From Bacillus sp. RO2 (GTDB lineage: Bacteria > Bacillota > Bacilli > Bacillales > Bacillaceae_I), in the NCBI RefSeq assembly GCF_012911845.1, contig NZ_JAAXCU010000057.1, positions 310,001 through 374,000 on the forward strand: a stretch of 64,000 nucleotides of DNA. Reading direction: 5' to 3'. The notes under the pieces are model-generated. The model was given only the letters and a program-made list of their open reading frames with translations. It had not been told where the DNA came from and made no database searches. Shown one piece after another: positions 17,165 through 23,776 of the stretch (positions are counted from its first letter, which is position 1; each line of letters starts with the position of its first letter). The position numbers were made by a program, and so were the translations under genes.

Positions 17165-17236
17165 GATCTGATAGTTCAGTGGGAGAACACTACCTTGACA
17201 GGGTAGGGGTCGGGGGTTCGAATCCCTCTCAGATCA
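17165..17236 (+). tRNA. tRNA-Val, anticodon GAC
   Basis: 72 nt. Acceptor GATCTGA pairs with TCAGATC, discriminator A. D stem GTTC/GAAC, anticodon stem CTACC/GGTAG with loop TTGACAG (anticodon GAC, reads GUC), T arm GGGGG-TTCGAAT-CCCTC. No CCA is encoded (the next bases are TCT), so CCA must be added after transcription. Single gene, not in an rRNA or tRNA cluster. The D arm and variable loop resemble Bacillus tRNA-Gly more than most tRNA-Val. Confidence 0.9.
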
Positions 17237-17239
17237 TCT

Positions 17240-17281
17240 AAAAAGCTCCATCCTTTTAATCAGAGGGTGGGGCTTTTTCTT
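17240..17281 (+). terminator. Terminator of the tRNA gene
   Basis: AAAAGCTCCATCCT pairs with AGAGGGTGGGGCTTTTT, ending in a T-run 3 bases after the tRNA. Confidence 0.8.
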
Positions 17282-17322
17282 TCTAGGTTTAAAAAATGGG
17301 CTTGTTTCTTCAATCAGAAATG

Positions 17323-17350
17323 TTGACAATTATACCTAGAGGGGTATAAC
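17323..17350 (+). promoter_or_regulatory. Promoter with embedded CsoR/CstR-like operator
   Basis: TTGACA (17323-17328) and TATAAC (17345-17350) with a 16-base spacer. The spacer holds a perfect 7-bp inverted repeat TTATACC-TAGAGG-GGTATAA (17330-17349), the G/C-tract-flanked-by-TA form recognised by CsoR/CstR repressors. A bound repressor would cover both promoter elements. Confidence 0.6.
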
Positions 17351-17387
17351 ATATAAGGAAAATGAATCGTATTGGAGGAGATGGTCG

Positions 17388-17744
17388 TTGGTCATTTCTG
17401 TTGCTTTGTTATGCATGATAGTTTCTATTTACGTTTACAATAGATATGTTCCTGTATTAGGTGTTCCTTGTGTTAAGGATCTTGAAAATACATCCGCTGT
17501 AAAAACTATTGATGTAAGAGATTATAACTACGTAGATGAACCCGTTCAGGCTGCAGTCAATATCCCTGTTGCTTATCTGCAACGTAACTACCAACAATTT
17601 CAAGGTGATAGAGTAGTTGTTCTTGCTTCTAGTCATATGGAAAAAAACATTAGTGTTCGTTACTTAAAGAAAAAAGGTATTGAAGTGATTGGATATAGGG
17701 TCATTGGTAATAGCTGTAAGTGCCCGAAGCTAAAAATGGTATAA
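17388..17744 (+). CDS. Membrane-anchored rhodanese-like protein without the usual active-site Cys
   Basis: 118 aa from TTG 17388 (GGAGGA 8 bases upstream). One N-terminal membrane helix (about 2-17) then a rhodanese-like fold: KTIDVRDYNY (CH2A motif, Asp-Arg) and AAVNIPVAYLQ. The active-site loop position reads VVVLASSHMEKN, so Ala/Ser replaces the catalytic Cys. Cys occurs instead in VPCV near the membrane and in a C-terminal CKC. It may bind persulfide or metal rather than transfer sulfur. The CsoR/CstR-like promoter fits a reactive-sulfur or copper response. Confidence 0.75.
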   Translation: MVISVALLCMIVSIYVYNRYVPVLGVPCVKDLENTSAVKTIDVRDYNYVDEPVQAAVNIPVAYLQRNYQQFQGDRVVVLASSHMEKNISVRYLKKKGIEVIGYRVIGNSCKCPKLKMV

Positions 17745-17755
17745 GACGAATTGAC

Positions 17756-17784
17756 AACTCGGAACATAAATTCCGGGTTTTTTT
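17756..17784 (+). terminator. Terminator of the rhodanese-like gene
   Basis: AACTCGGAA pairs with TTCCGGGTT, followed by TTTTT. Confidence 0.8.
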
Positions 17785-17905
17785 ATACTCGAAAAAGGCA
17801 GGTGACTCTATTATCTGTCTATTTTTTTGTGATTGAGGAAATAACACAGTCACTTTCTAGTAAAATGAATATACTTTTAATAGATTAGCAGAGGGGGTGA
17901 GAGTC

Positions 17906-18076
17906 GTGGGAGTTGTGTATGTAGAGTGCAAAGTTTGTTGCAAATTTAAGTGTAAATGCTTTAAAAGATGTGAGATGGACTATGAAATGGACTATGAAAA
18001 GGACTATTCAGATCGAGGTAAAAGAAGCTGTGGTTGTAGTGCTGGAGCATCGCGTTATTACAGGTACAATGATTAA
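17906..18076 (+). CDS. Small Cys-rich protein, paralogous N-terminus to the next gene
   Basis: 56 aa from GTG 17906 (GAGGGGGTGA upstream). Begins MGVVYVECKVCC and has nine Cys, mostly as CxxCC, CKC and CGC; middle part repeats MDYE-MDYE-KDY; ends SRYYRYND. The first seven residues match the start of the gene at 18203 (MGIVYVEC). Cys clusters and the Tyr-rich tail suggest a metal-binding or cross-linked spore-coat-like protein, but no family is recognised. Confidence 0.65.
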   Translation: MGVVYVECKVCCKFKCKCFKRCEMDYEMDYEKDYSDRGKRSCGCSAGASRYYRYND

Positions 18077-18202
18077 TTGCTAGTAGGAGAATAGACGTGC
18101 GCTAAATGCGTTCGTCTATTTTTTTGTTTTAGTAGAAACACACAAGCGTAATCTAGCAATTAACATATTATATAGTATCTCAAGTAATAGGAGGTGATAA
18201 TA

Positions 18203-18637
18203 GTGGGAATAGTTTATGTAGAATGTTGTGATAGAAAACGTTGTTGTTGCTGTTGTGATGATGATTGGGATAGATGTCCAAATCCGGTTAGGTGGAATGA
18301 AGGCGCTGAGTGTGAGGGGTTAAGACAAGATCTCGCAGACAGGGGAGTAGTAACTGTAAGTGGCCTACAGTTCAGGTTTTATAATCAAACGATGAAATAT
18401 AGTGCTACTTTCTGTACTTTAGGTTTCAGAACACCTACGGTAACAGAGCTACAAGTAATTGCAACTAGTCTAACATCCGCTGAGGTTGGTGGTACTCCAT
18501 TATGTCCGATGTTAGTATGGGCTACAAACATGGGGAATCCTGTATTAGTTGAGGTGTTTCCTTCAACTGGAATTGTCCAAGAGGTTAGGACACCTTCAAG
18601 GTATTGCCGTGCATACCGTATTTGTATTGCGATTTAA
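18203..18637 (+). CDS. Cys-rich-leader protein of unknown function
   Basis: 144 aa from GTG 18203, with AGGAGGTGAT ideally placed. The N-terminus MGIVYVECCDRKRCCCCCDD contains a run of five Cys. The rest (about 25-144) is a compact beta-rich domain with few Cys and a closing CRAYRICIAI. No known family is recognised. A CATATTATA at 18164-18172 fits the -10 form of sporulation sigma-K (CATANNNTA) but the -35 is unclear. Spore-coat or exosporium protein is a guess. Confidence 0.65.
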   Translation: MGIVYVECCDRKRCCCCCDDDWDRCPNPVRWNEGAECEGLRQDLADRGVVTVSGLQFRFYNQTMKYSATFCTLGFRTPTVTELQVIATSLTSAEVGGTPLCPMLVWATNMGNPVLVEVFPSTGIVQEVRTPSRYCRAYRICIAI

Positions 18638-18658
18638 CAAATTAAAAAAGGTTAACAA

Positions 18659-18690
18659 AGAGGCTACCCAAATGGAAAGCCTCTATTTTT
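18659..18690 (+). terminator. Terminator after the Cys-rich gene
   Basis: AGAGGCT (18659-18665) pairs with AGCCTCT (18678-18684), followed by ATTTTTC. It overlaps the end of the convergent CHY gene. Confidence 0.7.
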
Positions 18691-19003
18691 CAAAATATAG
18701 ATGATAATGTAGTTGGCAACCAGGGTTAAAGGCAGCCTTACAAGTCGGGCAAATCGATTGACTGTTTAAGTACTCGTTAATGGTCAGTTCTGTTTTACAG
18801 TTCCCGCACAGAATTGCATTGGCATGAAACTCATGTTTAGGCCAGACACTGGCTGGGTGATCTGCATGTTCTTCGTGACATTGATAGCAAGGGTAGTATT
18901 CCCCGCAACAATGAAATTTTATGGCAATGATATCTTTTTCTGAATGATAATGCGTGCAACGTGTAAAACTATCAACTGTGGAACCGAGTACTTTTACAGT
19001 CAT
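18683..19003 (-). CDS. CHY-type zinc finger protein
   Basis: 106 aa. The order CTHYHSEKD, FHCCGEYYPCYQCHEEH, HANAILCGNCKTEL and ICPTCKAAFNPGCQLHYH is the CHY zinc-finger fold with three zinc sites, as in the N-terminal part of eukaryotic CHY ubiquitin ligases and short bacterial homologues. Bacterial role unknown. Follows the GNAT gene at 19551-19030 in the same direction with a 26-base gap, so likely co-transcribed. Confidence 0.88.
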   Translation of the reverse strand: MTVKVLGSTVDSFTRCTHYHSEKDIIAIKFHCCGEYYPCYQCHEEHADHPASVWPKHEFHANAILCGNCKTELTINEYLNSQSICPTCKAAFNPGCQLHYHLYFEK

Positions 19004-19029
19004 TCCATTTATCTCCTTATTTTGTGAAA

Positions 19030-19551
19030 TTAATTAGGTTGCCAAACTATTTCACCAGACATATTTTCTTCATCTATTTCCACTTGAAAATCATGTTTTT
19101 CATAGAAGTGAACTAACCGATCTACGTGATCCCAATCACGCTTTGCGATATCACCAGTAATACAATGGATATTCTGATCTTTGGCTACTTCTTTAAGATA
19201 ATTCATGCAGATAGAACCGTAACCCTTATTTTTAGGGCCTTTAATATCTCCAATGAAAATGGTGTCATCCTCTTTGTATGTTGCTTGAATGGAGAAATCC
19301 CACTGGCCACGATAGGCAGATTCGCAATCGCTAAGCATAATTTTACATGAGTTATGGTCATTGTTTGTGTAAACGACCACCCAGTTATCGTCTTTCGTTT
19401 GATCGATGCCGATTACTTGCCATTTTTTAGCTATTTCTTTCATGTTTTCTTTCATGCGGAACATTTGAATTTCCAATTCATCTAATTCCTGTTTGATTTC
19501 TTCTTTATCTCTTGTCTCTTCTTCGGCCATGAATAAGCTTGTGAAAGACAT
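19030..19551 (-). CDS. Acetyltransferase-like protein with N-terminal coiled coil
   Basis: 173 aa. Residues 10-45 form a charged coiled coil (EEIKQELDELEIQMFRMKEN); then a GNAT-like domain with IGDIKGPKNKGYGSICMNYL (acetyl-CoA loop) and LVHFYEKHDFQVE at the end. First gene of the pair with the CHY protein. Substrate unknown. Confidence 0.7.
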   Translation of the reverse strand: MSFTSLFMAEEETRDKEEIKQELDELEIQMFRMKENMKEIAKKWQVIGIDQTKDDNWVVVYTNNDHNSCKIMLSDCESAYRGQWDFSIQATYKEDDTIFIGDIKGPKNKGYGSICMNYLKEVAKDQNIHCITGDIAKRDWDHVDRLVHFYEKHDFQVEIDEENMSGEIVWQPN

Positions 19552-19666
19552 CTAATTCCCCCTAGTACTTTATTTAAGCAATCTACAAATATAGTTATTT
19601 TCCGAGCAAAATTGACAATCAGCATATTATTATACAGGTGTTTTATATATCTTTCAAATTACACGT

Positions 19667-19710
19667 AAAAAAATAAAAGCAAGTCATCGCGAAGGATAAC
19701 TTGCTTTTAT
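19667..19710 (-). terminator. Terminator of the candidate RNA gene
   Basis: Minus strand ATAAAAGCAAGT pairs perfectly over 12 bp with ACTTGCTTTTAT, followed by TTTTTTT. Confidence 0.9.
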
Positions 19711-19937
19711 CTTTTTTATTCGAATAAAGGCGCTAATTAGTTGATGAATAGCGCAATTAGTAACTTGCTTCATCACAAGCATTATAAGCTGTCCAGCTAT
19801 ATGGACATGATTTATAAATGACATAAAAGTATTATATTCGTTTGCCGCGGTATAATTCCATGGTAGTTTCCCTTACTTAAACAACGTAAGCCCTACCTCT
19901 CATACGTCCTTACAGCTCCTAGGCCGTGCCAGATCGA

Positions 19938-20012
19938 TTAAGCCTTTGTGAAAAAACTATATGGAACGCCAGTGCATCCTTGTGACACGTTGGTATTGCT
20001 TAAGAATGTCAT
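19938..20012 (-). CDS. Possible 24-aa peptide inside the RNA gene
   Basis: ATG at 20012 with AAAGGA exactly 8 bases upstream, ending TAA at 19938. The peptide begins MTFLSNTNVSQGCTG and ends in YSFFTKA; it is not hydrophobic, so it is not a type-I toxin of the usual kind. The well-placed ribosome site argues for real translation, perhaps as leader peptide of the transcript. Confidence 0.4.
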   Translation of the reverse strand: MTFLSNTNVSQGCTGVPYSFFTKA

Positions 20013-20069
20013 AACGTTCTTCCTTTCTATATCAAGTTACTAATGTGTTGGGTGTATACCCAAACTAGT

Positions 20070-20097
20070 ATTATACAACATATAATAGAAATGTCAA
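20070..20097 (-). promoter_or_regulatory. Strong sigma-A promoter of the candidate RNA gene
   Basis: On the minus strand TTGACA (20097-20092) and TATAAT (20075-20070), both perfect consensus, 16-base spacer. Confidence 0.8.
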
Positions 20098-20215
20098 GAA
20101 GATAAAATAAAACTCGATTTTTGTAGGAAAAAATTTTTACTGAATTCTGTTGGAATTTGGTAAAATAGAAAAAAGATATAGAGAAGTAGTTGAACAATTT
20201 ATAGGGAGACTAGAT

Positions 20216-21202
20216 ATGTTAAGTCAAAACTTACAAGATTTGAAGCAATCAACAAGTAGTGCAGAAGAATTCCTGAGAAACAATGAATTGGCTAATCTCA
20301 TTCAAAAACAAGTTTTTGCAACCATACTGGAAAAGAAGCTGGATTTGTCTGAAAATGAGATGAAAATTTGGATTGCAGGATGCTCCACTGGGCAGGAAGT
20401 CTACTCTTTGGCAATTTTGTTAAAAGAGACAATAGAATCCATGCATGATGTTATGGGAATGGAATTTAAGATTTACGCTACGGACTTGGATTATGATTCT
20501 GTAAAGGTTGCTGGTGCGGGAGTCTATCCTGAAACGGCTTTTGAAAATGTTCCATCTGACATTCTGAATAAGTATTTTGACAAGAAGCAGGATTTTTATG
20601 TAGTGAAAAAATCAATAAGGGAGAATATCATATTCGCCCCTCACAACATTGCAAAAGATCCGGGGTTTCAACATCTTGACTTTATCAGTTGCAGAAATGT
20701 ACTGCATTATTTTCAGCCGACACAGCAACAACGGATTATCTCTTCTTTCCACCATTCTCTAAATGAGAGCGGATATTTGTTTCTGGGACAATCGGGTTCT
20801 ATAGGAGATAGCAAAGAACTATTTCAAGCGATTAATAAAAAGTGGAAGATATATATAAAGCAAGAGGTGGAAGATCGTAACCGCAGTGAAGACGCGGGCC
20901 TTCATGCAATACAAGAAAAAAGTCAATACGAGAAAGAGTTGCAGTTATTGAATGAAGAATTGATCCAAGCTAAAGAGCGCATTGTTAATTTACATGGGAA
21001 GCTTGAGGACATTCACTTGAAGTATGAGGATAAATTTGAAACGCTTAAAATTGATTCGTATCATCCCATACTCTTCGTTAAAGGACTTCTCCAAATAATT
21101 AAAAAGCAAGAGTTCTACAAAGAAGAATATGCTGCTGCTATGCTTAAAGAGATGAAGAAGCTTGAATTGGCCATTGAAAGCTTTCTAATGGATGATCAAT
21201 AA
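20216..21202 (+). CDS. CheR-like methyltransferase with C-terminal coiled coil and DHp-like tail
   Basis: 328 aa from ATG 20216 with GGGAGA upstream; the frame is open to 20150 but without a site. SAM-binding GCSTGQE (55-61), IYATDLDYDSVKVA (86-99), and CRNVLHYF (159-166) are CheR motifs. Compared with chemotaxis CheR, the small N-terminal helical domain is reduced. From about 225 on is a coiled coil, ending in a segment HPILFVKGLLQIIKK...LKEMKKLELAIESFL that resembles the phospho-acceptor helical hairpin of Bacillus sensor kinases, without an ATPase domain. No receptor or other che gene is nearby. Converges on the PAS/B12 pair. Confidence 0.8.
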   Translation: MLSQNLQDLKQSTSSAEEFLRNNELANLIQKQVFATILEKKLDLSENEMKIWIAGCSTGQEVYSLAILLKETIESMHDVMGMEFKIYATDLDYDSVKVAGAGVYPETAFENVPSDILNKYFDKKQDFYVVKKSIRENIIFAPHNIAKDPGFQHLDFISCRNVLHYFQPTQQQRIISSFHHSLNESGYLFLGQSGSIGDSKELFQAINKKWKIYIKQEVEDRNRSEDAGLHAIQEKSQYEKELQLLNEELIQAKERIVNLHGKLEDIHLKYEDKFETLKIDSYHPILFVKGLLQIIKKQEFYKEEYAAAMLKEMKKLELAIESFLMDDQ

Positions 21203-21208
21203 GCACAA

Positions 21209-21241
21209 TAAAACCCCCGTCAAATCATCGACGGGGGTTAA
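21209..21241. terminator. Bidirectional terminator between the CheR-like and PAS-like genes
   Basis: AACCCCCGTC pairs with GACGGGGGTT, flanked by A-rich and T-rich tracts on both sides; serves both convergent genes. Confidence 0.85.
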
Positions 21242-21247
21242 ATTATT

Positions 21248-21790
21248 TTATTTAGAACGGAGAAGGTCTTTAATATCTTCTAATTCCGTCTGAATTAATT
21301 TAATATATTCCAATTTTCCAACCTCTGATAAGTCGTCTTGAATAATTCCAAGTAAATCATTGATAGTGGAAATTTTTCTTTCGGTTTGTTTTTTATGAAA
21401 CTCAAAAGAAGTATCAGGTTCTACACTTGTTGTAACAACATCGTTCCATTCATTGTTCTCAAGCTCTTTCCGCCATTGTTGAAATTCCGACTGTACGTGC
21501 TGAAAGGCAGACGTTTCATTCATACATACTAAATGAATGAGCTTTTCTTTTTGTTGATAGTGAAAATAAACAGTGAACAAGGTAGTGGGAGAATCTGTTG
21601 TTTTTAAGTTTAACTCCATCACACCTGGTGAAGGAAGAGTTTTTATTTGTTTTAGCTTTCCTCTACTATCCCAATCTACCAAGTCTAGAAATGAGGTAAC
21701 TGGATAGAAGATGCGGGTGACTGACTGGGATACATCGATAATTTTAAAATCCTCAGTCATTTTGAAATATGGGACGGGAATCCGGTACAT
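21248..21790 (-). CDS. PAS-like sensory protein with helical tail
   Basis: 180 aa. Residues 1-100 look like a PAS domain (MTEDFKIIDVSQSVTRIF opening, two later strands ending KLIHLVCMNETSAF). The C-terminal third is a helical hairpin, TINDLLGIIQDDL...YIKLIQTELEDIKDLLRSK, similar in pattern to the tail of the CheR-like protein and to kinase dimerisation helices, but without His-box or ATPase. Its ATG overlaps the stop of the B12-binding gene by one base, so the two are coupled. Confidence 0.65.
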   Translation of the reverse strand: MYRIPVPYFKMTEDFKIIDVSQSVTRIFYPVTSFLDLVDWDSRGKLKQIKTLPSPGVMELNLKTTDSPTTLFTVYFHYQQKEKLIHLVCMNETSAFQHVQSEFQQWRKELENNEWNDVVTTSVEPDTSFEFHKKQTERKISTINDLLGIIQDDLSEVGKLEYIKLIQTELEDIKDLLRSK

Positions 21791-22470
21791 TAAAGAAGCA
21801 CTCCTCTATTGATAGTTCCGGCTTCCTTTCTATAATTTTCCAACCATTGAAAAAGGAAGGTTGTATCCTTAGCAATGAGAGTTTCCGCAGGACAGCATGA
21901 CCGAAAAGCAGATTCCGCATGCAGGCGGCTTCCAACTATGAAAGTGGTGCCAGCGTTTATAGTTTGCAGTCTTTCTATTGTTTCTTTTAGTTTTGGAAGG
22001 TGATGTCTAATGGATACGGATATACATACAACATCCGGGTTCCATTTTTTTAAGCTATATTCTGCATAGTCCAACGGCAGGTTGGAACCAAGGTCATACA
22101 CATCCCAACCAAATTCTTCAAAGAGGGAAGAGGCCATTTTCAATCCCAAATCATGTTCTTCCCCTTCTACACAAAAAAACATGGCTCGTGGGGAAGGAGA
22201 GTGCTCCTCTATTAGTCTATCATTTAATTTTTCTAAATGATATTTGGTCAAAATCATCTCGCATGTCCCTGTCGCCAAGTGCTCATGCGCAACAGAAATT
22301 TTATTTTCCTCCCACATTTCGCCAATGCGGTACATGGCGTCACGAAGGATAAAGTCATAAACAAACGAACTATTGTAGCCCTGATCTATGGTATCTTTTA
22401 CACAAGACCAACCGGAGGCCACCTTTTTATCGAGAAGTAATTGTGATAGTTTCTTGGAGATTTCATTCAA
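21790..22470 (-). CDS. B12-binding sensory protein with the Wx9EH photoreceptor motif
   Basis: 226 aa. N-terminal four-helix B12-cap domain (about 1-85) carrying Trp53-x9-Glu63-His64, the signature of AdoCbl light sensors of the CarH/LitR group. The C-terminal Rossmann-type domain has E104-x-His106-x-x-Gly109 (the lower axial His ligand), then DLGSNLP and VVCISVSIRHH. Unlike CarH there is no MerR-type DNA-binding domain, so the output must go through a partner, probably the coupled PAS-like protein. Methionine-synthase-type enzymes also share this fold but lack the Wx9EH set. Confidence 0.85.
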   Translation of the reverse strand: MNEISKKLSQLLLDKKVASGWSCVKDTIDQGYNSSFVYDFILRDAMYRIGEMWEENKISVAHEHLATGTCEMILTKYHLEKLNDRLIEEHSPSPRAMFFCVEGEEHDLGLKMASSLFEEFGWDVYDLGSNLPLDYAEYSLKKWNPDVVCISVSIRHHLPKLKETIERLQTINAGTTFIVGSRLHAESAFRSCCPAETLIAKDTTFLFQWLENYRKEAGTINRGVLL

Positions 22471-22676
22471 TTTGATCCCTCCTATTAACGCATAGTAATA
22501 ATATACAGTATACTATATTTTCCTTAAAATCAAATGCTTCTTCTTTGAAATGCTCTTTTATGTCTGTCAGCTGCTCGGTTATGGGATTAAAATTACCTTG
22601 ACACCGGACTATACAAGACAAGGATTTTCTCTTATGCTTAATAGAGGTAAATATTAGTAGTAAAGGAAGTGTCTCA

Positions 22677-23732
22677 ATGACTTATCAACCAAATGTACAG
22701 GAAACCTTTTCATTAATCAAAGAACTTGTTTCTATTCCGAGCCCTTCAGGAAATACGGACAAGGTAATAGGTTATGTTGAAAGGTACTTAAGCGAATCTG
22801 GAGTAGAAACAGTACGAAACCGTAAGGGAGGCTTAATTGCTTCCATTAAAGGAACCAATGATAAAGAACATCGCATGCTAACAGCCCACGTCGACACATT
22901 GGGAGCTATGGTAAAAGAAGTTAAATCGAATGGTAGATTAAAACTCACGACAGTCGGAGGGTTTCGCTGGAATTCCGTCGAAGGGGAATATTGCGAGATA
23001 GAAACATCTTCTGGAAAAACATACACAGGGACCATTCTCATGCATCAAACTTCTGTGCACGTCTATAAAAATGCTGGAGATGCACCAAGAAACGATGAGA
23101 ATATCGAGGTACGCATCGATGAAAAAGTCACCAACGCAGATGAAGTAAGAGCTCTAGGAATTGAAGTGGGAGACTTTGTTTCTTTTGATCCTAGAGTACA
23201 AATCACAGAAAGTGGATACATCAAATCTAGGCACCTTGATGATAAAGCTAGCGTGGCGATTTTACTCAAACTTATAAAATTTATTCAGAACGATAAAATT
23301 ACTCTTCCATATACTACACACTTTTTGATTTCTAATAATGAAGAAATAGGGTATGGTGGGAACTCCAATATCACCCCGGAGACCGTGGAATACCTTGCGG
23401 TGGATATGGGAGCCCTTGGAGATGGACAATCATCAGACGAGTACACAGTGTCTATTTGTGTAAAAGATTCCAGCGGACCTTACCATTATGGATTAAGAAA
23501 GCACCTTGTTGATCTCGCAAAGAAAAACGAAGTGGATTACAAAGTGGATATTTATCCATACTACGGCTCAGATGCATCCGCTGCCATCCGTTCTGGCCAC
23601 GATATCATCCACGGATTGATTGGCCCGGGAATTGAATCTTCCCATGCCTTCGAACGCACACACGCAAGCTCGATTGAAAATACGGAGAAATTGATTTACC
23701 ATTACTTGTTGTCTGGTATGGTGAAGTACTAA
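22677..23732 (+). CDS. M42-family metallopeptidase (glutamyl/deblocking aminopeptidase type)
   Basis: 351 aa, usual family length. Metal and catalytic residues: TAHVDTLGAM (His, Asp), RHLDDKASVA (Asp), SNNEEIGYGG (Glu-Glu), VDMGALG (Asp) and the C-terminal SSHAFERTH (His). M42 enzymes form large cytosolic tetrahedral complexes that trim peptides; YsdC of B. subtilis is the closest type I can name. Single gene with its own strong terminator. Confidence 0.9.
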   Translation: MTYQPNVQETFSLIKELVSIPSPSGNTDKVIGYVERYLSESGVETVRNRKGGLIASIKGTNDKEHRMLTAHVDTLGAMVKEVKSNGRLKLTTVGGFRWNSVEGEYCEIETSSGKTYTGTILMHQTSVHVYKNAGDAPRNDENIEVRIDEKVTNADEVRALGIEVGDFVSFDPRVQITESGYIKSRHLDDKASVAILLKLIKFIQNDKITLPYTTHFLISNNEEIGYGGNSNITPETVEYLAVDMGALGDGQSSDEYTVSICVKDSSGPYHYGLRKHLVDLAKKNEVDYKVDIYPYYGSDASAAIRSGHDIIHGLIGPGIESSHAFERTHASSIENTEKLIYHYLLSGMVKY

Positions 23733-23740
23733 AGTGAAGA

Positions 23741-23776
23741 ACGTCCCACGATTGTTTGATCGTGGGACGTTTTATT
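23741..23776 (+). terminator. Terminator between M42 peptidase and splB
   Basis: 12-bp perfect stem ACGTCCCACGAT / ATCGTGGGACGT, followed by TTTATTAT. Confidence 0.88.

Larger units (their letters stand above)
19665..20063 (-). ncRNA. Candidate structured RNA gene, about 400 nt
   Basis: Complete transcription unit on the minus strand without a substantial protein gene. Promoter at 20097-20070; a hairpin TTGGGT-GTAT-ACCCAA at 20048-20063 sits at the expected 5' end; a strong terminator closes it at 19710-19665. Inside are perfect stems GCGCTA/TAGCGC (19730-19754), TGTCCA/TGGACA (19790-19807) and CTTAC/GTAAG (19872-19890). A 24-aa ORF lies near the 5' end. It matches no RNA I recognise (not tmRNA, 6S, SRP, RNase P or T-box). 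It could be a long leader, a dual-function RNA or a new RNA class. Confidence 0.6.

Noticed and set aside
19840-19865. ATACCGCGG on the minus strand inside the RNA gene, looking like a T-box core
   Set aside because: The T-box 14-mer AGGGTGGNACCGCG is not present (CCATGGAATTATACCGCG instead), there is no specifier stem and no downstream amino-acid gene.
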